Below the pieces are notes generated by a model. The model worked only from the letters and a program-made list of their open reading frames with translations, ran no database searches and had not been told where the DNA came from. A program made the translations under genes and the position numbers. From Patescibacteria group bacterium (GTDB lineage Bacteria; Patescibacteriota; Patescibacteriia; JAHIZJ01): a DNA stretch of 64,000 nucleotides. The DNA lies in NCBI GenBank assembly GCA_041661625.1, contig JBAZUB010000001.1:434001-498000 (forward strand), in the 5' to 3' direction. This document shows, piece after piece, positions 19,550 through 27,042 of the stretch. Numbering within the stretch: the first letter of the stretch is position 1; every line of letters starts with the position of its first letter.

Positions 19550-19628
19550 GTGGGGTGGGGCTGGGAATAACCATTTGGCTGACTTTTTTTACGTCACTCC
19601 CGATATTTATCCACTTTTTTACTTCACC

Positions 19629-19657
19629 ATTATATCACAATAAACCGCCAGTGTCAA
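19629..19657 (-). promoter_or_regulatory. Promoter of the four-gene envelope operon
   Basis: TTGACA, 17-base spacer, TATAAT on the minus strand: a perfect match to the vegetative consensus. It lies in the gap between rsmA and the operon and predicts an untranslated leader of about 70 bases before the ATG at 19549. A consensus promoter implies strong, possibly constitutive, expression of the giant protein operon. Confidence 0.88.
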
Positions 19658-19684
19658 ACAAATGTCTGTCAATTGGGCGGGTTT

Positions 19685-20503
19685 TTACTCGATCGGAAGT
19701 TTTTCAGCCAAGCTGACCCAGTTTTTGACGGATAATTCCTGGGGCCGCACCGTACCCAACAGTCCTAGTTCACTAAAAATGGCTAACATTTCCTTAGTGC
19801 TGACTTTCAAACCGTTTTTTAGGGTATTTTGGAGCTGTTTGCGCTTGCCCGCGAAAGCAATTCGAGCGATTCGGAACATTTGTTTGTCTTCTGGTCCACT
19901 GGGTTGAATTTTTGACAACCTAACCACAGCCGAATCAATCTCCGGCTCCGGCCAAAATTGGGTGCGATCGACATCAAAGAGATACTCAACATCGGCGTAA
20001 TACTGCACCGACAAAGCTAACAAATTCATCTGACCCGGTTCGGACATCATCCGCTCGGCGACTTCTTTTTGGAGCAAGAAGACCATCATGCTGGGTTTGG
20101 GTAAGCGCTCCAAGAACTCACGCAATGCCCGGGAAGTGAGATAATAGGGCAAATTGGCGACAATCTTGTACCCGCCATCGGGTAATAACTCTGAATGGGT
20201 GTTGCGCCATTTGAAAATATCGTCGTTAACGATCGTGACATTGTCATATTTCAAAGTATTTTTCTCCAGAATCCCGATCATGCGACAGTCCCGCTCTACC
20301 GCGTAGACTTTTTTGGCGTGCCGGGCCAGATGTACCGTCAAATTCCCCGGGCCGGAGCCTATCTCAACAATCGTGTCAGTTTTTTTAATCTGCGCGGTGG
20401 CCGTAATTTTTTCCAGTGTTTGGCCGGACATCAAAAAATTTTGTCCGGCGGACTTGGTTGGACTAATACCAGCGAATTGTATCTGCTGTCTGATATTAGG
20501 CAT
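19685..20503 (-). CDS. rsmA: 16S rRNA dimethyladenosine transferase RsmA (KsgA)
   Basis: Dimethylates the two adjacent adenines in the 3'-terminal hairpin of 16S rRNA using S-adenosylmethionine. The 272-residue protein shows KSAGQNFLMSGQTLEKI at the N-terminus, the SAM-binding VEIGSGPGNLTVHLA, and the catalytic ANLPYYLTS (NLPY) motif, then the helical C-terminal lobe. The ATG at 20501-20503 (MPNIRQQIQF) is chosen because AGGAAG lies just upstream and the gene then overlaps tsaC by 8 bases, typical of translational coupling. The longer reading frame upstream is within tsaC. Confidence 0.96.
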   Translation of the reverse strand: MPNIRQQIQFAGISPTKSAGQNFLMSGQTLEKITATAQIKKTDTIVEIGSGPGNLTVHLARHAKKVYAVERDCRMIGILEKNTLKYDNVTIVNDDIFKWRNTHSELLPDGGYKIVANLPYYLTSRALREFLERLPKPSMMVFLLQKEVAERMMSEPGQMNLLALSVQYYADVEYLFDVDRTQFWPEPEIDSAVVRLSKIQPSGPEDKQMFRIARIAFAGKRKQLQNTLKNGLKVSTKEMLAIFSELGLLGTVRPQELSVKNWVSLAEKLPIE

Positions 20504-21119
20504 TAGCTTCCTTAATATGTAACGCTCCCTGGCGCACCACTGCGATCTTTCGACTCGTAAATTGAATAATAGTCGAAGGTGGCCGATTGGGCAACCGACC
20601 AGCATCGATTATTAAGTCGGGTTGGTAGCGCTTGCCCTGGAATTGGTCTTTTATTTTACCAATAGTGTAAGCCGGTGGTTGGCCGGACAAATTGGCGCTG
20701 GTGGATATGATGGGGTAGGTCAACATGTTTAAACATTTCGACACGAAGTCGTGCCGCGGCCATCGTACGGCCACAGTTCGGCGACCGCCCGTGACCAGAG
20801 TCGAAACGGCCCGATGCTTCGGTAGTACGACAGTCAACGGCCCCGGCCAGTATTGTTTAAGCAATATTAATTGTTTTAGTGTTGGTTTGACCACCTGGCG
20901 CAGTTGCAGCCAGCTATTTACTAGCAACAATAGGCCCTTTTGCTCGCTGCGCCGCTTTATTTTCAACAGCCGGTGTACCGCTTTAATATTGAACGGATCA
21001 CAGCCCAAACCGTAGACCGTGTCGGTCGGATAGACAATCACGCCACCGGATTTGATGACCTCGGTGGCTCGGCACATTATCTTGTGCGCATTACTATTTC
21101 CAAGTTTGACTGTTTCCAT
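20496..21119 (-). CDS. tsaC: Threonylcarbamoyl-AMP synthase (TsaC/Sua5/YrdC family)
   Basis: Makes threonylcarbamoyl-AMP from threonine, bicarbonate and ATP, the first step of t6A37 modification of ANN-decoding tRNAs. At 207 residues it is the short TsaC type, without the extra Sua5 domain. Motifs seen are GGVIVYPTDTVYGLGCDPFN, the KRR lysine-arginine cluster, PGPLTVVLP, and ISTSANLSGQPP. The ATG at 21117-21119 (METVKLGN) is preferred because the alternative upstream start lies inside a 30-base palindrome. It overlaps rsmA and follows leuS on the same strand, so three translation-related genes may be co-transcribed. Confidence 0.93.
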   Translation of the reverse strand: METVKLGNSNAHKIMCRATEVIKSGGVIVYPTDTVYGLGCDPFNIKAVHRLLKIKRRSEQKGLLLLVNSWLQLRQVVKPTLKQLILLKQYWPGPLTVVLPKHRAVSTLVTGGRRTVAVRWPRHDFVSKCLNMLTYPIISTSANLSGQPPAYTIGKIKDQFQGKRYQPDLIIDAGRLPNRPPSTIIQFTSRKIAVVRQGALHIKEANA

Positions 21120-21127
21120 ACTGAATC

Positions 21128-21157
21128 CGTGGGCGAGGATGATCATCCTCGCCCACG
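21128..21157. repeat. Perfect 30-base palindrome between leuS and tsaC
   Basis: Fifteen bases (CGTGGGCGAGGATGA) followed directly by their reverse complement. On the minus strand it sits 7 bases after the leuS stop and 8 bases before the tsaC ATG, with no U tract on that side. On the plus strand it is followed by a T-rich run. It could fold as a processing hairpin in the leuS-tsaC transcript, block read-through, or be a binding site. Confidence 0.8.
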
Positions 21158-21164
21158 TTGTTTA

Positions 21165-24100
21165 TTATAATATAAAATTTATCAACCGATTCGGTACGTA
21201 AACGACTTTCTTGTATCCGGCCAACTTGTCTTTCAATTTTTCATTGGCAATGACAGCCGCCACTGCGCCGGCTTGATTAATTCCCGTAGTAACATTCGGA
21301 ATTTTTCCCCGCACCTTGCCATTGATCTGAACAATTAATTCAAAGTTCTCATCCTTGAGGCATTTCGAATCAAACGTTGGCCACGATTCTTTCTGAATAT
21401 CGCCGCCATTTATTTGCTCCCACAATTCCGAAGCGATATGTGGTGCGAATGGGAATAGCAATACCAGGAACTTGTTCACTGCTTCATAATCAACACTATT
21501 CCCCTCAAGTTGTCCCTCATGTGAAAGTTTCGAGGCGAAGTCACGATCATTAAAATACTCCATCATCGAACTTACGACCGTATTAAACCGAAATCGCTCC
21601 AGGTCTTCCGTAACTTTCTTTACCAGCTTATGTATTTTAATCGACATACCTGGCGTGTCGACTAATGTCTTTCTTTCCATGCCCAGGGATGAAATAACTT
21701 TGTACACGCGATCAAGGAATCGATACACGCCCACCATGCCCTGTGTCGACCACGGTATGGCATCTTCGAACGGCCCCATAAACATTTCGTAGGTGCGCAG
21801 TGTGTCGGCACCGTATTTCTTCACCACATCGTCGGGATTGATCACATTGCCCCAGCTTTTCGACATCTTGCGGCCGTCTTCGGCCAATACCAAGCCGTGC
21901 GAATGCCGATGTTTGTAGGGTTCCGCGGATGGAACTAGTTTCTGGTCGAACAGGAACTTGTGCCAGAACCTGGAGTACAGCAAATGCAGTACAGTGTGTT
22001 CCATGCCACCATTGTAAATATCAACCGGCAGCCAATATTTCATTTTATCAAATTCAGCAAATTTCTTGGTGTTATGCGGATCGCAATACCTCAAGTAATA
22101 CCAGCTCGAACCGGCCCAATTCGGCATCGTGTCGGTTTCGCGCTTAGCCGGTCCGCCGCACTGGGGGCACTTCGTGTTGACCCACTTGGTCATATTCGCC
22201 AAGGGTGATTCGCCCGTGTCGGTCGGCAGATATTTTTCCACGTGGGGCAATTCAACCGGTAAATCTTTGGCAGGCACCGGTACGACACCGCATTTATCAC
22301 AATGAATGATCGGGATCGGTTCGCCCCAATAGTGCTGGCGGGAAAACACCCAGTCACGGAGCTTATACTGAACTGCGAAACGAGCCAGGCTGTTATTATA
22401 TGTTGGCACTGACTTTGATGTAATTCGAATCACCTCGTCAAGCAATTCAGGGAATTGATTATTCTTGGCACTATCCATGAGCGTAAAATGACCCCGACCT
22501 GGGATAGATACTATTGTTGCCCCCAACGTATGCGCTATCTTCTTGGCGCTGGAAAGCCGCGCCGGTGTGTCATTTGAGATATACACTGTGACACCCGAAG
22601 CTCTCTCGGTTATACCTTTATCTAGAGTATAATCTATAAAATCGACCAAGCGCTTCTCTTTAGGTTCGAGCTCTAAAGTTGGCGCAATTAAAATAAGGTG
22701 TCCAATCTTCCGTTTCGTCTCACCCAACCAACGTAAAACGAAAGCGCCACCAGCGCTATCGCCGATTAGGATGGTGTTTTCGTCAACATAGACCTGATCA
22801 AACTTTTCCTTCCATTCTTCATATACGGGTGCCCAATCTCTTGGCATTTCGGGGTTTTCAACATCATATCCTTTCTCACTAAGCTCTCTAACGAACCAGC
22901 CGTGCCAATGGCGAAGATTTGGAGTAATATAGTCAGGATCATTGCGCTTATCTCGACCAGACGAGCCGTGTATGTAAACTATGTTTGATGTTTTCTTCCC
23001 TACTAATTGATTTATAATCGCCTTGCCTGCCGCCTCCGAATCCATCCCATCGAACTGGCCGGAATTTCGCATCACACCCTCGCCCGTATGAATATAATTG
23101 GGATTCTTCAACAAGTTCATGACAAATTCGCCCTCAACGACGGTAAAGAAGTTCGCCATTTCCTTTTCATCCAGCCATAGAACTTCATGTAACGCAGCTT
23201 CTTTTTCGTCGACCGGGTCGCGTTCTTCATTTTCCAATTCGAAGAACAGATACTGGAACCTGGCCCAGCGGTTCTGCTCTTTTACCCGGTGGTAAAATAG
23301 GCTGTGAATAGCGACCTGCGGATCACGAACCAACCGGATATTTTTATAGCCAGTCTCTTCTCTCGTCTCCCGCTTGGCCGCTTCAACAATATCCTCGCCT
23401 TCCTCAACGCCCCCAGTAACTAATCCGTGCATTCTTATTGTCTTCCAGCTTATGCATAAATACTTGTCGGTTTTGGGATTGCGAATCACGGCGGCGACGG
23501 CGTTCCGCTTAACGTAAGGTTCGCCTTCATGAACAGCCGATTCGTCTCTCGTGTTTGTAAACTTTGGTTCCACCACTCGTCGAATCGGTAATTTGAACTG
23601 TTGGGCAAACTCATAATCCCGTTCATCGTGCGCCGGTACGGCCATAATAGCTCCCGTACCATATGTGCTCAATACGTAATCAGCCACCCAGATCGGAATC
23701 TCCTCATTGTTGGCCGGATTAACCGCTTTGATGCCCTTTAACTCGACACCGGTTTTCGTCTTGGCCAAATCGGTTCGGTCCAAATCCGACTTCTTCGCCG
23801 CCTGTTTGATATACCTCTCCACTTCTCCCCAATTCTCAATTCTCAATTTTCCATTCTGAATTATCTCGTGCTCCGGCGCCACCACAAGATACGTTGCGCC
23901 AAAAATGGTATCCGGCCGAGTGGTAAATACCTTTATTTTGAATTTTGAATTGGTAATTTTGAATTGTATCTCTGCTCCCTCGCTCTTCCCAATCCAATTC
24001 ACCTGCTGCGTCTTGATCTTGGGCAGATAATCAACCGTATCGAGATCCTTCAAAAGCCGTTCAGCGTAGGCCGTGATCTTGAGTATCCATTGCTTCTGCA

Positions 24101-24680
24101 TGCGCCGGGTGACTTCGGTGCCGCAACGTTCGCATTTGCCATTGACCACTTCTTCGTTGGCCAATCCAATCTTACAACTGGGACACCAATTGATCGGCAT
24201 TGTAGCCTGATAGGCCAACCCCCTTTCAAACAGTTGTAAAAATATCCACTGGGTCCATTTGTAATAAGCCGGATCGGTGGTGTCTACCTCCCGTGACCAA
24301 TCGAAAGACAGCCCTAGCATTTTCATCTGCTGGCGGAAGTTGGCAATATTAGCATTGGTAACTTTTCGTGGATGCTGACTGGTTTTGATGGCGTAATTTT
24401 CGGTCGGTAAACCAAACGCGTCCCAGCCAATTGGGAACAGAACATTGTGGCCAGCCAAACGCGACTGGCGGGTTATCGCGTCCATAGCGCTATATGGACG
24501 CACATGGCCGACGTGCAAACCATCCCCCGATGGATAGGGAAATTCAATCAGAACGTATTTCTTGGGCAGTTTGGAGTTAGGTTGAGCCGTTTGGGGGTGC
24601 TTTTCCCAGTTGCGCTGCCATTTTGCCTCAATTTTACTGGCCAAATACTTCCCACTGGCTCGTTTCCGCTGATCCGACAT
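21165..24680 (-). CDS. leuS: Leucyl-tRNA synthetase with inserted Nudix and serine hydrolase domains
   Basis: Charges tRNA-Leu. The class I core is intact: PSGDGLHVGH (HIGH region, residues 50-59) and KMSKS (938-942). The editing domain has TTRPDTIFGATY (253-264) and GTGAIMAVPAHDERDY (341-356), including the editing aspartate region. The protein has 1171 residues, roughly 300 more than usual. The excess is two insertions: a Nudix domain at about 384-525 with a full Nudix box (GGVEEGED, then RETREETGY), and an alpha/beta serine hydrolase at about 565-757 with a GDSAGG nucleophile elbow and GRGHFT. Synthetase sequence (YIHTGEGVMRNSGQFDGMDS) continues between them and VQYKLRDWVFSRQHYWGEPI resumes after. 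The frame is open throughout. The start codon is the only ATG ahead of the conserved N-terminus. Confidence 0.96.
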   Translation of the reverse strand: MSDQRKRASGKYLASKIEAKWQRNWEKHPQTAQPNSKLPKKYVLIEFPYPSGDGLHVGHVRPYSAMDAITRQSRLAGHNVLFPIGWDAFGLPTENYAIKTSQHPRKVTNANIANFRQQMKMLGLSFDWSREVDTTDPAYYKWTQWIFLQLFERGLAYQATMPINWCPSCKIGLANEEVVNGKCERCGTEVTRRMQKQWILKITAYAERLLKDLDTVDYLPKIKTQQVNWIGKSEGAEIQFKITNSKFKIKVFTTRPDTIFGATYLVVAPEHEIIQNGKLRIENWGEVERYIKQAAKKSDLDRTDLAKTKTGVELKGIKAVNPANNEEIPIWVADYVLSTYGTGAIMAVPAHDERDYEFAQQFKLPIRRVVEPKFTNTRDESAVHEGEPYVKRNAVAAVIRNPKTDKYLCISWKTIRMHGLVTGGVEEGEDIVEAAKRETREETGYKNIRLVRDPQVAIHSLFYHRVKEQNRWARFQYLFFELENEERDPVDEKEAALHEVLWLDEKEMANFFTVVEGEFVMNLLKNPNYIHTGEGVMRNSGQFDGMDSEAAGKAIINQLVGKKTSNIVYIHGSSGRDKRNDPDYITPNLRHWHGWFVRELSEKGYDVENPEMPRDWAPVYEEWKEKFDQVYVDENTILIGDSAGGAFVLRWLGETKRKIGHLILIAPTLELEPKEKRLVDFIDYTLDKGITERASGVTVYISNDTPARLSSAKKIAHTLGATIVSIPGRGHFTLMDSAKNNQFPELLDEVIRITSKSVPTYNNSLARFAVQYKLRDWVFSRQHYWGEPIPIIHCDKCGVVPVPAKDLPVELPHVEKYLPTDTGESPLANMTKWVNTKCPQCGGPAKRETDTMPNWAGSSWYYLRYCDPHNTKKFAEFDKMKYWLPVDIYNGGMEHTVLHLLYSRFWHKFLFDQKLVPSAEPYKHRHSHGLVLAEDGRKMSKSWGNVINPDDVVKKYGADTLRTYEMFMGPFEDAIPWSTQGMVGVYRFLDRVYKVISSLGMERKTLVDTPGMSIKIHKLVKKVTEDLERFRFNTVVSSMMEYFNDRDFASKLSHEGQLEGNSVDYEAVNKFLVLLFPFAPHIASELWEQINGGDIQKESWPTFDSKCLKDENFELIVQINGKVRGKIPNVTTGINQAGAVAAVIANEKLKDKLAGYKKVVYVPNRLINFIL
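22410..22988 (-). other. Serine hydrolase domain inserted in LeuRS
   Basis: Residues about 565-757 of LeuRS. The segment begins with the strand NIVYIHGSSGRD, has TILIGDSAGGAFVLRWLGET with the G-x-S-x-G nucleophile, HLILIAPTLEL, and SIPGRGHFTLMDS carrying the likely catalytic histidine. The pattern resembles RBBP9/YdeN-type small serine hydrolases. It replaces a short linker between the editing domain and the catalytic core strand that contains RDWVFSRQHYWG. Confidence 0.85.
23106..23531 (-). other. Nudix domain inserted in LeuRS
   Basis: Residues about 384-525 of LeuRS. NAVAAVIRNPKTDKYLCISW is a typical first Nudix strand pair, and GGVEEGEDIVEAAK followed by RETREETGY matches the Nudix box Gx5Ex7REUxEExGU, with Thr at the first U. 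All metal-binding glutamates are present, so the fold could be active. It lies directly after the editing domain (PIRRVVEP) and before the TGEGV segment of the synthetase. Confidence 0.9.
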
Positions 24681-24744
24681 AGTTCGAAGGTGTTGTAATA
24701 AATGACCGGCAGCCAGCTTCCAAATGCGGCCAGATACCGTAGCT

Positions 24745-24773
24745 AATATATCACGAAAACCGTCTTATTCCAA
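24745..24773 (-). promoter_or_regulatory. Probable leuS promoter
   Basis: TTGGAA, 17-base spacer, TATATT on the minus strand, giving a leader of about 57 bases before the leuS ATG. No T-box features (no AGGGTGG-type antiterminator sequence) are visible in the leader. It is back to back with the promoter at 24799 within the 313-base leuS-peptidase gap. Confidence 0.65.
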
Positions 24774-24798
24774 TGATTTTATCATACCCCTTACGTCA

Positions 24799-24827
24799 TT
24801 GACAGTCGGGGTTAATTGTGATATTCT
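24799..24827 (+). promoter_or_regulatory. Promoter of the LysM/M23 peptidase gene
   Basis: TTGACA, 17-base spacer, TATTCT. It predicts a start near 24834 and an unusually long leader of about 160 bases before the coding region at 24994. Confidence 0.75.
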
Positions 24828-24880
24828 GCCAGTTATGCGAGTTACTACCTCCGATGATTTGGCACCTGGAGCCCTGTTTT

Positions 24881-24911
24881 AGCCCTTATATTAGCCAAAA
24901 TATAAGAGGCT
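24881..24911 (+). promoter_or_regulatory. Leader hairpin of the M23 peptidase transcript
   Basis: A 12-bp stem with one bulge: AGCCCTTATATT pairs with AATATAAG-A-GGCT around a 6-base loop. It lies inside the long leader of the peptidase mRNA and has no U tract, so it is a candidate regulatory or stabilising structure. I looked for ydaO (c-di-AMP) riboswitch features, because such riboswitches often precede LysM hydrolases, and did not see the GGGGAACC core. Confidence 0.45.
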
Positions 24912-24993
24912 TAACCAAGCCGATATAACTCTCAATCTCACAAAATTCAGCATTATCTTCATCCGCCGTTTCCTCCGCGGGTGTTCTTATGTT

Positions 24994-26286
24994 TTGCGCG
25001 GAATTGGACTGATCATCTATTGGATATTGCTTAAACCGTTGGAACTTATCTGGCGCTGGCTGTTCCGATACGTAATTTTGAAGCTATATATCGTATATTT
25101 CCCAATCAAGCGCCGCATCGTCGAACGTCTCGGACCGGTTCGAAACCGTTTTCTGTTTTTATTCTCCAGTCGCTTTGTCATCCACCTAATGATCCTATGT
25201 ATTGCGGCCGGCGTGACTATCAACAGCCTGCGTACTCGCGAAGTCTCCGCCGAGGAATTCGGCTCGGGTAGTTTGGTGGTGAAGTTTTTGAATAATTCAT
25301 CTGATGCGACGGTCGTGGAAGAAACTTCCGATACTCAGCTGGCTAAACCGGTCAGTTACGCGAGCCAGAAGGGCCTGGTCGGTAGTACGTTGACCAGCAC
25401 CGATACCAATGGCACCGATACTGAATCCGACTCTCAAGTGTCGTTGGCCCAAGGAGGTAGTGCGATTATCAAGCCCAACATGCCCACCACTGACGCCACC
25501 GAGCAAGATCGCAACCAAGTTGAATACTATGTTGTCGAAGGCGGCGACACGGTCAGTACTATTGCTCAGAAATTCGGCATCTCAACGGATACGATATTAC
25601 AAGAAAATCGTCTGGGAGTTAAAGATTATATCAAACCCGGAGAGAAACTAACCATATTGCCGATGAGCGGTGTTTCCCACCAGGTGAAAAAGGGCGACAC
25701 GGTGGCTTCGCTGGCAAAACTATACAGTGTGGACAGTTCGGCTATTATTGATTTCAATAAACTGGCTTCAGCTGACGATATCAAAGTCGGAGATATACTG
25801 ATCGTGCCGGGCGGCGAGGCACCGGAAGTTGTCACCCCAAAACCGACCTTGGCTCAATCCCGGGCGGGCCAATATCAATCATCGGCCGACAATTCACAAC
25901 CGCTGCCCCCAGTCAAAGTATCGGCTTCACAAAAGATGGTCTGGCCTACTTCCAGCCATAAGATTAATCAATATTTTCGACGCGGCCACACCGGTGTTGA
26001 TATTGACGGCGACATCGGATCACCCATCTACGCGGCTGAAGGTGGCCGAGCCGCCACGGTCGGTTGGAACAAGGGCGGTTACGGGTTATATATCATTCTG
26101 GAACACGCCGATGGACGGCGAACGCTGTATGGCCACTTAAGCAAGACATTTATCACGGCTGGCCAGCAGGTATCTAAAGGTCAGAACATAGCCAACATGG
26201 GTAATACCGGCCGTAGTACTGGACCGCACCTGCATTTTGAAGTCATCAGCGGCGGACGCAAGCTTAATCCACTTTCATATCTCTAA
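24994..26286 (+). CDS. LysM and M23 peptidase domain cell wall endopeptidase
   Basis: Probable zinc endopeptidase that cuts peptidoglycan cross-bridges for growth or division. The 430 residues carry membrane helices near 5-20 and 57-78, a linker, two LysM peptidoglycan-binding domains (about 178-222 and 226-270, each with the GDTVxxIA/LA pattern), and a C-terminal M23 domain. In that domain RRGHTGVDIDG supplies the zinc His and Asp, YGHLS follows, and GPHLHFEV supplies the HxH. Only a TTG start at 24994 keeps the first membrane helix; an ATG at 24989 is out of frame. The gene is followed by a strong terminator, so it is monocistronic. Confidence 0.92.
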   Translation: MRGIGLIIYWILLKPLELIWRWLFRYVILKLYIVYFPIKRRIVERLGPVRNRFLFLFSSRFVIHLMILCIAAGVTINSLRTREVSAEEFGSGSLVVKFLNNSSDATVVEETSDTQLAKPVSYASQKGLVGSTLTSTDTNGTDTESDSQVSLAQGGSAIIKPNMPTTDATEQDRNQVEYYVVEGGDTVSTIAQKFGISTDTILQENRLGVKDYIKPGEKLTILPMSGVSHQVKKGDTVASLAKLYSVDSSAIIDFNKLASADDIKVGDILIVPGGEAPEVVTPKPTLAQSRAGQYQSSADNSQPLPPVKVSASQKMVWPTSSHKINQYFRRGHTGVDIDGDIGSPIYAAEGGRAATVGWNKGGYGLYIILEHADGRRTLYGHLSKTFITAGQQVSKGQNIANMGNTGRSTGPHLHFEVISGGRKLNPLSYL

Positions 26287-26296
26287 CACCCTGGCA

Positions 26297-26330
26297 AAAA
26301 CAGCCGCAGCAACGCGGCTGTTTTGTTCTG
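26297..26330 (+). terminator. Intrinsic terminator of the M23 peptidase gene
   Basis: Stem of 11 bp (AAAACAGCCGC with GCGGCTGTTTT, 6-base loop) ending in TTTTGTTCT, starting 11 bases after the stop codon. Classic Rho-independent shape. Confidence 0.9.
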
Positions 26331-26403
26331 CGATCGTATACAACTGTAGAATGTAGTTATTTAAGTATTTGTTAAGTGTAAATTTGCGAATTCCATCAAC
26401 TGA

Positions 26404-26652
26404 TCATATGGCGCGGCTGGAAATATTTTGATCGTATGTTTCGGCTGTACTGGTTCCGCCATAGTACCCTTCGCGCAACGATCCGCTGACGCTTTCTTTT
26501 CCGTAAGACGATAATGGTGCTGACTTGGAAACGCGCTTCGTCAGACCAAACAACCCCCAAACAAGAAGTGCGCTACATGCAAACATCAATAGCAACGAAA
26601 CTATCAGCTTTCCGCGTTTTCTGTGACTAGTTTTCAAACTCGAAATTGTCAT
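26404..26652 (-). CDS. Small single-pass membrane protein
   Basis: 82 residues with one clear membrane helix (LIVSLLLMFACSALLVWGLF, about 16-35) after a basic N-terminus (SHRKRGK), giving an inside-N orientation, then a polar Ser/Gly-rich tail. I do not recognise a family. No good ribosome binding site is visible, so this is moderate evidence for a real gene, mainly from the membrane helix and from filling an otherwise empty 720-base gap. Confidence 0.45.
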   Translation of the reverse strand: MTISSLKTSHRKRGKLIVSLLLMFACSALLVWGLFGLTKRVSKSAPLSSYGKESVSGSLREGYYGGTSTAETYDQNISSRAI

Positions 26653-26978
26653 GTGTCATTTCATAAATAATTCGCGTCCCTCCAATTTTTTTGAGATCAA
26701 ATGGGAGGGGGGCGATAATATAACCTAGCGGTAGTCTTATCCTTACCTGGCCTATTATCGACCGTGTTAACGCAAACAGCCTGAGCGTTATTCATCTTGG
26801 ACATGGCATTTCTTTAATTATTAAAGGCCTTTACCAACACTGTAACTCATATACTAACTAGTATTAAACACTTGGGGAATATAAAGGTGTCGAGAGCCCA
26901 TCCATATTTCTTACTCTAATAAACCGGAAATGACGGCATTCTTGCTGTCATGATAGACAGAAAAAGAACTGAGCACGT
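26653..26978. other. Intergenic region without recognisable gene
   Basis: AT-rich spacer between the small membrane protein and the promoter at 26979. It holds a short inverted repeat (TTTAATTATTAAA near 26813) and no open frame with start signals on either strand that I would support. Confidence 0.5.
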
Positions 26979-27007
26979 TTGCGTCGATACTGACACTGGA
27001 TTATAAT
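26979..27007 (+). promoter_or_regulatory. Promoter of the membrane protein gene at 27043
   Basis: TTGCGT, 17-base spacer, TATAAT. Because the -10 element overlaps the in-frame TTG at 27007, that TTG cannot be in the transcript and the ATG at 27043 is the start. Confidence 0.75.
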
Positions 27008-27042
27008 TGCCTCAGGCACACAATAAATGTAACCCTTTTACA

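Noticed and set aside
21165..24680. The leuS insertions as an assembly chimera of separate Nudix and hydrolase genes
   Set aside because: The frame is open across all four junctions, no internal stop or start signals separate the parts, and synthetase sequence continues in the right order between and after the insertions.
24681..24993. T-box before leuS or a ydaO riboswitch before the M23 peptidase
   Set aside because: Neither the AGGGTGG-type antiterminator of T-boxes nor the GGGGAACC-type core of ydaO is visible.
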